From positions 1 to 49,557 of the forward strand of contig JAUNVT010000009.1 of the NCBI GenBank assembly GCA_030540655.1: a DNA stretch of 49,557 nucleotides, written 5' to 3'. The notes beneath the pieces were generated by a model. It saw only the letters and a program-made list of their open reading frames with translations, did not search any database and was not told the DNA's origin. Shown here one piece after another: positions 34,283-41,544 of the stretch; the first letter of the stretch is position 1; every line of letters begins with the position of its first letter. Origin of the DNA: Rhodobacterales bacterium (GTDB taxonomy: Bacteria; Pseudomonadota; Alphaproteobacteria; Rhodobacterales; Rhodobacteraceae). Both the position numbers and the translations under genes were made by a program.

Positions 34283-34312
34283 TGATCCGAAACGTTACCT
34301 GTCACGTAACAC
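34283..34312 (+). promoter_or_regulatory. Predicted ECF sigma-E (ECF11-type) promoter of rpoH
   Basis: TGATCC and TAACAC are separated by 18 bases, about 54 bases before the rpoH ATG. In Rhodobacter sphaeroides the singlet-oxygen sigma factor RpoE recognises TGATCC with a TAA-type -10 at this spacing, and rpoHII is one of its direct targets. This matches the gene found here. Confidence 0.65.
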
Positions 34313-34365
34313 CTTGCACATCACTGAGGAAGAGCGCCGAGGCGCGCCGAACCGGGGGAAGACAT

Positions 34366-35244
34366 ATGGCTCTGGACCTACAACAAAGCAGCTCGATGTC
34401 GCGCAAGGCCATGAAGGCCGAATTGCTGGATGCCGAAACCGAGTTGAGACTGGCCTATGCGTGGCGCGACCAGCGTGACGAGGAGGCGCTGCACCGCCTG
34501 ATCAACGCCTACATGCGGCTGGCAATTTCGATGGCATCCAAATTCCGCCGCTACGGCGCCCCGATGAATGACCTCATCCAGGAAGCGGGGCTGGGCCTGA
34601 TGAAGGCGGCCGAGAAGTTCGATCCGGATCGTGGGGTGCGGTTCTCGACCTATGCCGTCTGGTGGATCAAGGCCAGCGTGCAGGACTACGTCATGCGCAA
34701 CTGGTCGATGGTGCGTACAGGATCCACATCTTCGCAGAAATCCCTGTTCTTCAACATGCGTCGCGTGCAGGCGCGGCTGGAGCGCGAGGCGATGGCACAG
34801 GGTGCGGAACTGGACGGCCATCAGCTGCGCGAAATGATCGCGCAGGAAGTTGGCGTGCCATTGCGGGACGTGGAGATGATGCAGGGCCGGCTGTCCGGCT
34901 CGGATTTCTCGCTGAACGCGACCCAAAGCTCAGAGGATGAGGGGCGCGAATGGATTGATGCGCTGGAGGATGATGCCCCTCGTGGGGATCAGCTTGTCGA
35001 GGTCGATCACGATCTGGCCGCGCTGCGCAAATGGCTTGTGGCGGCGATGGACAAGTTGAATGAGCGCGAGCGCTTCATTGTCCGTGAGCGCAAGCTGCGG
35101 GACGAGCCCCGGACGCTGGAAAGTCTTGGGGAGGAGCTGAACCTGTCGAAAGAACGTGTGCGGCAGCTTGAGGCGGCGGCGTTTCAGAAGATGCGGAAAT
35201 CGCTGGAAGCAAACGCCGCCGAGGTGGTCAATCTGCTGGTATGA
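34366..35244 (+). CDS. rpoH: RNA polymerase sigma-32 factor, RpoHII-like
   Basis: A 292-residue alternative sigma factor of the heat-shock group. Region 2 runs from about 45 to 115 (RLAISMASKFRRYG, DLIQEAGLGLMKAAEKFDP, FSTYAVWWIKASVQDYV). The RpoH box follows as QKSLFFNMR (124-132), and region 4 with SLGEELNLSKERVRQLEAAA closes the protein. The start MALDLQQSSS has GGGGAAG upstream; an open frame reaches 28 codons further but crosses the predicted promoter. That promoter is of the RpoE type, so this is most likely the oxidative-stress paralogue RpoHII. The downstream ChaN-like gene overlaps by 4 bases. Confidence 0.93.
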   Translation: MALDLQQSSSMSRKAMKAELLDAETELRLAYAWRDQRDEEALHRLINAYMRLAISMASKFRRYGAPMNDLIQEAGLGLMKAAEKFDPDRGVRFSTYAVWWIKASVQDYVMRNWSMVRTGSTSSQKSLFFNMRRVQARLEREAMAQGAELDGHQLREMIAQEVGVPLRDVEMMQGRLSGSDFSLNATQSSEDEGREWIDALEDDAPRGDQLVEVDHDLAALRKWLVAAMDKLNERERFIVRERKLRDEPRTLESLGEELNLSKERVRQLEAAAFQKMRKSLEANAAEVVNLLV

Positions 35245-36017
35245 GGGTGGTTTCCGCTCTGGGCCTTGCGTGTGGTCTGGCGTTTGCCTTGCCCGCGCAG
35301 GCGCAGGACGTGGTGGCGATTGGAGAGGTGCATGACAACCCCCGGCATCACGCCTATCAGGCCGAGACCATGGCAACGCTGCACCCGGCGGCGATTGTTT
35401 TCGAGATGCTGACGCCCGATCAGGCCGCCCGCATCACCCCCGCACTCCGTTCTGACTCAAGCGCCTTGGCGGCCGCGCTGGACTGGGAGGAGAGCGGATG
35501 GCCAGACTTTGCCTACTATTATCCAATCATCGCAGCCGCGCCCAAAGCGCGGATTTACGGCGCAGGCGTGGCGCGCGATGCAGCGCGCGCGGCGATGGTG
35601 GAGGGTGTGGCCGATACGTTCGGCCCGGATGCAACCCGCTTTGGACTGACCGAGCCTCTGCCCGAAGCCCAGCAGAAGGCGCGCATGGTCCTGCAGGCGG
35701 AGGCACATTGCAACGCGCTTCCACCCGAACAACTGCCTGCGATGATCGATATCCAGCGCCTTCGGGATGCGGTCATGGCGCAAACCACTCTTGCCGCGCT
35801 GCAAGATACCGGCGGCCCGGTGGCGGTAATTGCAGGCAATGGGCATCTGCGCCGCGACTGGGGCATGCCTGCACTGCTCGCGATTGCCGCGCCTGACGTC
35901 ACTCTCCACGTTACAGGCCAGACCGAGGATGGAGCGCCCTTTGATCCCGGCCTTTACGACAACGTGCAAGATGCTCCGGCGGTGAACCGTCCTGATCCTT
36001 GTGACGCCTTCCGCTGA
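35241..36017 (+). CDS. ChaN family (haem-binding, iron-regulated) exported protein
   Basis: A 258-residue protein with a signal peptide (residues 1-22, cleavage after AQAQ) and a ChaN domain. It opens VVAIGEVHDNPRHHAYQ, continues with AIVFEMLTPDQ and has a conserved AVIAGNGHLRRDWGMP near the end. ChaN of Campylobacter binds haem pairs at the outer membrane; other members have no known role. No lipobox cysteine is visible, so it is probably a soluble periplasmic protein. It starts in an ATGA overlap with rpoH and is likely part of the same stress-induced transcript. Confidence 0.85.
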   Translation: MRVVSALGLACGLAFALPAQAQDVVAIGEVHDNPRHHAYQAETMATLHPAAIVFEMLTPDQAARITPALRSDSSALAAALDWEESGWPDFAYYYPIIAAAPKARIYGAGVARDAARAAMVEGVADTFGPDATRFGLTEPLPEAQQKARMVLQAEAHCNALPPEQLPAMIDIQRLRDAVMAQTTLAALQDTGGPVAVIAGNGHLRRDWGMPALLAIAAPDVTLHVTGQTEDGAPFDPGLYDNVQDAPAVNRPDPCDAFR

Positions 36018-36024
36018 CCTGCAC

Positions 36025-36053
36025 TTGTCACAGGCAGACTGCGCACATAGGGT
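36025..36053 (+). promoter_or_regulatory. Predicted sigma-70 promoter of coaBC
   Basis: TTGTCA and TAGGGT are separated by 17 bases, with the coaBC ATG 29 bases after the -10 box. The -10 keeps the TAnnnT pattern. Confidence 0.45.
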
Positions 36054-36082
36054 TTGGCGCAACTGAACCTCCGGAGGCACGC

Positions 36083-37294
36083 ATGCTGAGTTGCAAGCGC
36101 ATTTTGCTGATCATCGGCGGCGGCATTGCCGCATTCAAGGCGCTGGATCTGATCCGCCGGTTGCGGGAGCGCGGAGCCGAGGTGACGCCCGTCCTGACGC
36201 GGGCCGGCGCCGAATTTGTCACTCCGCTATCGGTATCGGCGCTGGCAGGGAGCCGCGTCTTCACCGATCTGTTCGACCTGACGGATGAGGCCGAGATGGG
36301 CCATATCCAACTGAGTCGCAGCGCCGACCTGGTCGTCGTGGCGCCTGCCACTGCCGATCTGATGGCGAAAATGGCGCAGGGGCAGGCGGATGATCTGGCC
36401 TCGACCCTGCTTCTGGCAACAGACACGCCGGTCTTGATCGCGCCCGCAATGAATGTGCGCATGTGGCAGCACCCGGCAACGCAGCGCAATATCGCCACGC
36501 TGCGCAGTGACGGCGTCAGTTTTGTAGGCCCCGGCGAAGGAGACATGGCCTGCGGTGAACATGGTCCGGGCCGCATGGCGGAATCCCTGGAGATTGTAGC
36601 GGCAATCGAAGGGGCGCTGGCGGATGGACCGTTGAAAGGGCGGCGTATTCTGGTCACATCGGGCCCGACGCATGAGCCGATCGACCCCGTGCGTTATATC
36701 GCGAACCGATCCTCGGGAGCGCAGGGCACGGCCATTGCCCGCGCGCTGGTTGCGCTGGGCGCCGAGGTTGTGTTCGTCACTGGCCCTGCGGATGTGCCGC
36801 CGCCCGAGAGGGTCGATCTGCGCCGGGTCGAAACTGCGCGGGAGATGCTGGCCGCATGCGAGGCTGCGCTGCCTGTCGATGCGGCGATCTGCGCTGCGGC
36901 GGTTGCGGACTGGCGCATGGCGACTGCCGCCACGTCAAAGATGAAGAAGACAGCAGGCGGGCTGCCGCAGTTGGAGTTTGCAGAAAACCCCGATATTCTG
37001 GCGAGCCTGTCGCAGCGCAGCGAGGAGCGGCCCGCGCTGGTCATTGGCTTTGCCGCCGAAACCGATGATCTGGAGGCAAACGCCTCGGCCAAACGGCTGC
37101 GCAAGGGCTGCGACTGGATCGTGGCCAATGATGTCAGCGCCGCGACCGGCATCATGGGCGGCACGGAAAACGCCGTGCTGCTGATCACGGCTACAGGAAC
37201 CGAAGCATGGCCGCGCATGCCAAAGGCCGAGGTGGCGCAGCGCCTCGCCCAGCGGATCGCGGAGCATCTGGCGCGCGAGGTTGCCATACCATGA
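36083..37294 (+). CDS. coaBC: Bifunctional phosphopantothenoylcysteine decarboxylase/phosphopantothenate-cysteine ligase
   Basis: CoaBC makes 4'-phosphopantetheine in two steps for coenzyme A synthesis. The N-terminal CoaC flavoprotein domain (1-190) has IIGGGIAAFKALDL, the catalytic His in MGHIQLSRSADL, the PAMNVRMW loop and the catalytic Cys in ACGEHGPGRM. The CoaB domain (195-403) has VTSGPTHEPIDPVRYIANRSSG, the SKMKKTAG lysine motif and AAETDDLEANA. At 403 residues both halves are complete. CCGGAGG lies upstream of the ATG. In related genomes dut often follows, but none is seen here. Confidence 0.97.
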   Translation: MLSCKRILLIIGGGIAAFKALDLIRRLRERGAEVTPVLTRAGAEFVTPLSVSALAGSRVFTDLFDLTDEAEMGHIQLSRSADLVVVAPATADLMAKMAQGQADDLASTLLLATDTPVLIAPAMNVRMWQHPATQRNIATLRSDGVSFVGPGEGDMACGEHGPGRMAESLEIVAAIEGALADGPLKGRRILVTSGPTHEPIDPVRYIANRSSGAQGTAIARALVALGAEVVFVTGPADVPPPERVDLRRVETAREMLAACEAALPVDAAICAAAVADWRMATAATSKMKKTAGGLPQLEFAENPDILASLSQRSEERPALVIGFAAETDDLEANASAKRLRKGCDWIVANDVSAATGIMGGTENAVLLITATGTEAWPRMPKAEVAQRLAQRIAEHLAREVAIP

Positions 37295-37688
37295 GCGATG
37301 CTTGCCGGGGCTGGGGGCAACGGTATAGTCCGGACGAGACTGGCACTGGCAGCCGCCTGTCGAACATGCGCGGCAGTTCAGGCATCTGAGCGGCTCTCGG
37401 TTTGCTGCGTGAGGCGTTTGGTCCACTGAGGAACAAGGATGATTTGCGCTGACGCGGAATTTATGTGATTGCTGAAGGAACCTGGCGTATCAGGAGCGGG
37501 GGCGAACCGCGCGTGTTCTGTGATCACTCCCCGATTGCTGTGATCACAAAAGGCATTTCTTGACGTTTCGCCCGTCGAATAATTGCTTTAAGGCTGGGCA
37601 AGCGCGTCAGGACGGCTAAAACAGTGACCAAATTCATGTGTCGGCGCAAGATGTGCGGTACACATGGGGCAAGCAAAGGATCAACCAT
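37295..37688 (+). other. 394-base region between coaBC and sdhC with no confident gene
   Basis: The first 100 bases hold a 32-codon frame whose ATG overlaps the coaBC stop, but it matches nothing I recognise and has no coding character. Further on are two exact copies of CTGTGATCAC (see 37518-37548) and a TTGACG hexamer at 37560-37565, likely part of the sdh promoter region. No structured RNA or terminator for coaBC is obvious. Confidence 0.6.
37518..37548 (+). promoter_or_regulatory. Tandem palindromic operator upstream of sdhCDAB
   Basis: CTGTGATCAC occurs at 37518 and again at 37538; the second copy extends to the full palindrome TGTGATCACA. The two centres are 20 bases apart, about two helical turns, so two dimers could bind the same DNA face. 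They lie about 12 bases before a TTGACG hexamer and 140 bases before sdhC. The regulator is unknown. Confidence 0.55.
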
Positions 37689-38072
37689 ATGGCCGATGTG
37701 AACCGGGGCAACCGCCCACTATCGCCGCATATATCAATCTACCGCCCGCAAGTGACCTCGATGACGTCGATCCTGACGCGGATCACTGGTAATGCGCTGC
37801 TCATCACGGCGCTTCTGATCGTGTGGTGGTTTCTGGCGGCCGCGACCTCGCCGAATGCGTTCGCCAAAGCAAACGGCGTTCTGACAAGCTGGTTCGGGGA
37901 TCTGGTGATGGTCCTGTCGCTTTTGGGTATCTGGTACCACACGCTGGCTGGTATCCGGCATCTGATCTGGGATACCACCGCCATGATGGAGATCAGGAAG
38001 GCGGAAATGCTGGGCTGGATCTGCATCATCGGATCGGTCGTGCTGACCGTCCTGACCATCATCATCGTCTGA
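37689..38072 (+). CDS. sdhC: Succinate dehydrogenase cytochrome b556 subunit
   Basis: SdhC is one of two membrane anchors of complex II and helps bind haem b and ubiquinone. The 127-residue protein has the N-terminal signature RPLSPHISIYRPQVTSMTSILTRITG, three membrane helices, and WYHTLAGIRHLIWD with His84 as the expected haem ligand. AAGGA precedes the ATG by eight bases; the frame is open 17 codons upstream, but those residues lie outside the conserved start. It is the first gene of the sdh operon. Confidence 0.96.
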   Translation: MADVNRGNRPLSPHISIYRPQVTSMTSILTRITGNALLITALLIVWWFLAAATSPNAFAKANGVLTSWFGDLVMVLSLLGIWYHTLAGIRHLIWDTTAMMEIRKAEMLGWICIIGSVVLTVLTIIIV

Positions 38073-38084
38073 GGGAGCTGGCAC

Positions 38085-38456
38085 ATGCGTTATCTGACAG
38101 ATCGCAAATTGGCCGAAGGGCTGGGATCGGCGCAATCGGGGGTCAAGCACCACTGGTCCATGATCCTCACCTCGGTTGCTCTTGTTATCCTGATCCCGCT
38201 TTTCATCTTTACCTTCGGCCCCATTCTGGGCGCGCCTCATGCCGAGGTCGTGGCCTATTTCGGGCGGCCGTTCCCGGCGATCGTTGCCGCGCTGACGCTG
38301 ATCGTCGGTTTCCGGCATTTTGCCGCGGGGTGCCAGGTGATGATCGAGGATTATGTTCAAGGGCTGGCACGGAAGGTCACGATCCTTCTGGTGTATTGCC
38401 TTTCCTATGCTGCGATGGCGGTTGGCGTGTTCGCCATTGCGCGCCTCGCCCTGTAA
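38085..38456 (+). CDS. sdhD: Succinate dehydrogenase hydrophobic membrane anchor subunit
   Basis: A 123-residue membrane anchor with three helices. The conserved part is GFRHFAAGCQVMIEDYV (about 75-91), which contributes the quinone-site residues; the N-terminus MRYLTDRKLAEGLGSAQSGVKHHW is typical of the alphaproteobacterial form. GAGGGAG lies ahead of the start, 12 bases after the sdhC stop. Confidence 0.94.
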   Translation: MRYLTDRKLAEGLGSAQSGVKHHWSMILTSVALVILIPLFIFTFGPILGAPHAEVVAYFGRPFPAIVAALTLIVGFRHFAAGCQVMIEDYVQGLARKVTILLVYCLSYAAMAVGVFAIARLAL

Positions 38457-38477
38457 ACAGACCGGAGTGACGACGAA

Positions 38478-40283
38478 ATGGCCGAATACGCATACGAGAC
38501 GCATGATTATGACGTCGTGGTCGTCGGGGCAGGCGGCGCAGGCTTGCGCGCGACGCTTGGCATGGCCGAACAGGGTCTTCGCACCGCCTGCGTGACCAAG
38601 GTGTTCCCGACGCGCTCGCATACTGTCGCGGCACAGGGCGGTATAGCGGCATCCTTGAGCAATATGGGCCCCGACCACTGGCAGTGGCATATGTATGATA
38701 CGGTCAAGGGCTCGGACTGGCTGGGTGACACGGACGCGATGGAATATCTCGCGCGTGAGGCGCCCAAGGCGGTTTACGAACTGGAGCATTACGGTGTTCC
38801 GTTCAGCCGAACCGAGGAAGGCAAGATCTACCAGCGGCCCTTTGGCGGACACACGACCGAATTTGGCGAAGGCCCCGCCGTGCAGCGTACCTGCGCCGCC
38901 GCCGACCGCACCGGACACGCGATCCTTCACACGCTTTACGGCCAGAGCCTGAAGCAGAAGGCCGAATTCTACATCGAATATTTCGCCATCGACCTGCTGA
39001 TGAGCGATGATGGCGCCTGCACCGGTGTCGTCTGCTGGAAGCTGGATGATGGCACGATGCATGTCTTCAACGCCAAGACGGTGGTTCTGGCAACTGGGGG
39101 TTATGGGCGTGCCTTTTTCAGCGCCACATCGGCGCATACCTGCACCGGCGATGGTGGCGGCATGGCGGCGCGGGCGGGGCTTGCGCTTCAGGATATGGAG
39201 TTTGTGCAGTTCCACCCTACCGGCATTTACGGTGCCGGCTGCCTGATCACCGAAGGCGCGCGCGGCGAAGGCGGGTATTTGACCAATTCCGAGGGCGAGC
39301 GGTTCATGGAGCGTTACGCGCCTCAATACAAGGACCTGGCGCCGCGCGACTATGTGAGCCGTTCGATGACGATGGAGATTCGCGAAGGGCGCGGCGTGGG
39401 CAAGGATGGCGATCACATCCATCTGAACCTGTCGCATCTGCCGCCCGAAGCGCTGCACATCCGCCTGCCGGGCATTTCTGAATCGGCCAGGATTTTCGCC
39501 GGTGTCGATGTCACCAAGGAGCCGATTCCGGTTCTGCCGACAGTGCACTATAACATGGGCGGCATCCCCACCAATTACTGGGGCGAGGTGCTGAACCCGA
39601 CCGAGGATGACCCGATGGCGGTGGTGCCGGGCCTGATGGCCGTGGGCGAAGCGGGCTGCGCCTCCGTGCATGGTGCCAACCGGCTTGGGTCCAATTCATT
39701 GATCGACCTTGTGGTATTCGGCCGCGCCGCCGCGATCCGCGCGGGCAAGGTCGTGGACCGGGGCGCTGCGATTCCGTCTACCAACAAGGCGGGCGTGGAC
39801 AAGGCGCTGGAGCGGTTCGACAGCATCCGCAATGCTTCGGGCGGGACGCCGACGGCGGCGCTGCGCCTCGAGATGCAAAGAACGATGCAAGCCGATGCGG
39901 CTGTCTTCCGTACTTCGAAAACGTTGGCCGAAGGGGTGGAGAAGATGGGAGTGGTTGCGGCCAAGCTGGACGATCTGCACGTCACCGATCGCAGCCTGAT
40001 CTGGAACACCGACCTGATGGAAACGCTGGAGCTGACGAACCTGATGCCCAACGCACTGGCCACCATTGTCGGGGCCGAGGCGCGCCATGAAAGCCGGGGC
40101 GCTCACGCTCACGAAGATTTCGCCGATCGCGATGACGAAAACTGGCGCGTTCACACCATTGCCCGCGTGCATGGGGCAAAGGTGGATCTGAGCTATCGCC
40201 CCATTGTCGAGGCGCCGCTGACGACCGAGGCGGAGGGTGGCATATCCCTGGCCAAGATCGCGCCGAAAGCCCGCACGTTCTGA
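38478..40283 (+). CDS. sdhA: Succinate dehydrogenase flavoprotein subunit
   Basis: SdhA oxidises succinate to fumarate at a covalently bound FAD on the cytoplasmic side. The 601-residue protein has the dinucleotide motif [15 protein letters not shown] (13-27), the FAD-linking His48 in [11 protein letters not shown], the substrate loop [24 protein letters not shown] and the [13 protein letters not shown] segment. Length is normal. It ends in a one-base TGATG overlap with the small lipoprotein gene. Confidence 0.98.
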   Translation: MAEYAYETHDYDVVVVGAGGAGLRATLGMAEQGLRTACVTKVFPTRSHTVAAQGGIAASLSNMGPDHWQWHMYDTVKGSDWLGDTDAMEYLAREAPKAVYELEHYGVPFSRTEEGKIYQRPFGGHTTEFGEGPAVQRTCAAADRTGHAILHTLYGQSLKQKAEFYIEYFAIDLLMSDDGACTGVVCWKLDDGTMHVFNAKTVVLATGGYGRAFFSATSAHTCTGDGGGMAARAGLALQDMEFVQFHPTGIYGAGCLITEGARGEGGYLTNSEGERFMERYAPQYKDLAPRDYVSRSMTMEIREGRGVGKDGDHIHLNLSHLPPEALHIRLPGISESARIFAGVDVTKEPIPVLPTVHYNMGGIPTNYWGEVLNPTEDDPMAVVPGLMAVGEAGCASVHGANRLGSNSLIDLVVFGRAAAIRAGKVVDRGAAIPSTNKAGVDKALERFDSIRNASGGTPTAALRLEMQRTMQADAAVFRTSKTLAEGVEKMGVVAAKLDDLHVTDRSLIWNTDLMETLELTNLMPNALATIVGAEARHESRGAHAHEDFADRDDENWRVHTIARVHGAKVDLSYRPIVEAPLTTEAEGGISLAKIAPKARTF

Positions 40284-40603
40284 TGCGGGTTCTGGCTGTT
40301 TCAGGGGCGGTGGCGGTAGCGCTGGGCGCGTGCTCGACGGCAAACGACATGGCCGATGATCTGGCGCGTGGCCGTGCCAAGGCGGTGGTGAACGGCTATG
40401 TCGCGGACCGGTATCCCGGGCTCAATTCCGCGCCCGTCACCGATTGCATCATCGACGCGGCGGATGCCCGCGAGATCCTGCAGATCGCCGGCGCTGCCGT
40501 GACCGGGCTGGATGCCGGGACGGCCGAACAGATCAGCCGGGTCGCCCGCCGCCCGGAAGCCCTGCAATGCATTGCCCAGAATGGCCCAGGCCTGTTGGGC
40601 TGA
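40283..40603 (+). CDS. Small lipoprotein of unknown function inside the sdh operon
   Basis: A 106-residue protein with a short lipoprotein signal ending LGAC (Cys17), so it should be anchored in a membrane facing the periplasm. The mature part contains helices around DDLARGRAKAVVNGYVADRYPG and two more cysteines (CIIDAADA and LQCIAQ, about 54 and 96) that could form a disulphide. I recognise no domain. Its start overlaps the sdhA stop by one base and its stop lies 12 bases before sdhB, so it is made together with complex II. From memory a similar small gene sits here in other Rhodobacteraceae; any role in complex II is inference. Confidence 0.85.
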   Translation: MRVLAVSGAVAVALGACSTANDMADDLARGRAKAVVNGYVADRYPGLNSAPVTDCIIDAADAREILQIAGAAVTGLDAGTAEQISRVARRPEALQCIAQNGPGLLG

Positions 40604-40615
40604 GAGGAGTAGAAG

Positions 40616-41395
40616 ATGGTTCAACTCACACTGCCGAAAAACAGCCGCATGGTGACGGGCAAGACTTGGCCCAAGCCCGCAGGGGCCACCAATCTGCGTA
40701 AGTTCAGCATTTATCGCTGGACGCCCGATGACGGCAAGAACCCGCGGGTCGATACGTATTTCGTCGATATGGACGATTGCGGCCCGATGGTGCTCGACGC
40801 GCTGATCAAGATCAAGACTGATATCGACCCCACGCTTTCGTTCCGGCGTTCCTGCCGCGAAGGGATCTGCGGAAGCTGCTCGATGAATATCGGCGGGATC
40901 AACACGCTGGCCTGCACCTATGGCATGGACGAGGTGAAGGGTGATGTGAAAATCTATCCGCTGCCGCACATGCCCGTGGTGCGCGACCTGATCACCGATC
41001 TGACGCATTTCTACGCTCAGCATGCCAGTGTCGAGCCGTGGTTGCAGACTGAAACCGTTCCTCCGGGCAAGGAGTGGAAGCAGTCGATTGAAGACCGCGA
41101 GAAGCTGGATGGGCTGTATGAATGCATAATGTGCGCCTGCTGCTCGACCGCATGCCCCAGCTATTGGTGGAACGGGGACAGGTATCTTGGCCCCGCCGCC
41201 TTGCTGCATGCCTATCGCTGGATCGTGGATTCGCGCGATGAGAATACGGGTGAGCGGCTGGACGATCTGGAAGATCCGTTCAAGCTGTATCGCTGCCACA
41301 CGATCATGAACTGCACCAAGACATGCCCCAAAGGTCTGAACCCTGCAAAGGCAATCGCGAGCATCAAGAAACTGATGGTGGAACGGACAATTTGA
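40616..41395 (+). CDS. sdhB: Succinate dehydrogenase iron-sulphur subunit
   Basis: SdhB passes electrons from FAD to ubiquinone through three clusters. The 259-residue protein has 2Fe-2S ligands Cys80, Cys85, Cys88 and Cys100 ([16 protein letters not shown]), and the 4Fe-4S and 3Fe-4S ligands in [16 protein letters not shown] (about 170) and [17 protein letters not shown] (about 227). A terminator follows 24 bases after the stop. Confidence 0.98.
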   Translation: MVQLTLPKNSRMVTGKTWPKPAGATNLRKFSIYRWTPDDGKNPRVDTYFVDMDDCGPMVLDALIKIKTDIDPTLSFRRSCREGICGSCSMNIGGINTLACTYGMDEVKGDVKIYPLPHMPVVRDLITDLTHFYAQHASVEPWLQTETVPPGKEWKQSIEDREKLDGLYECIMCACCSTACPSYWWNGDRYLGPAALLHAYRWIVDSRDENTGERLDDLEDPFKLYRCHTIMNCTKTCPKGLNPAKAIASIKKLMVERTI

Positions 41396-41419
41396 CCTGT
41401 AAACCGCATAACCGGGACG

Positions 41420-41446
41420 ACAGGCCGCATTGCGGCCTGTTTTTTT
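41420..41446 (+). terminator. Rho-independent terminator after sdhB
   Basis: ACAGGCCGCA and TGCGGCCTGT form a stem of up to 10 bp with a tight loop, followed by seven T residues. It closes the sdh operon and separates it from the formate dehydrogenase genes. Confidence 0.92.
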
Positions 41447-41485
41447 ATCTGCCAAACACCTATTGTAGAGAGCGGTAGTTGCTGC

Positions 41486-41502
41486 CCCTGTTGACTACAG
41501 GG
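41486..41502 (+). promoter_or_regulatory. Inverted repeat upstream of the formate dehydrogenase operon
   Basis: CCCTGT and ACAGGG flank five bases in a perfect inverted repeat 43 bases before the FDH start codon. It overlaps a TTGACT hexamer that may be the -35 box, although no good -10 follows. It could be an operator; a role as a hairpin in RNA is less likely because no T run follows. Confidence 0.35.
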
Positions 41503-41544
41503 AAAATAAGTTAAACACTGTGAAATCGCAGGTAAGGAGTTGTC

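Noticed and set aside
37291-37389. Short ORF overlapping the coaBC stop, perhaps a dut remnant
   Set aside because: A few residues (DETGTGSRLSN) loosely recall the dUTPase start, but none of the dUTPase motifs is present in any frame, so no gene or pseudogene is called.
37518-37548. CRP/FNR binding sites upstream of sdh
   Set aside because: CRP and FNR sites have a spacer between the half-sites; here TGTGA and TCACA abut, so the geometry is wrong.
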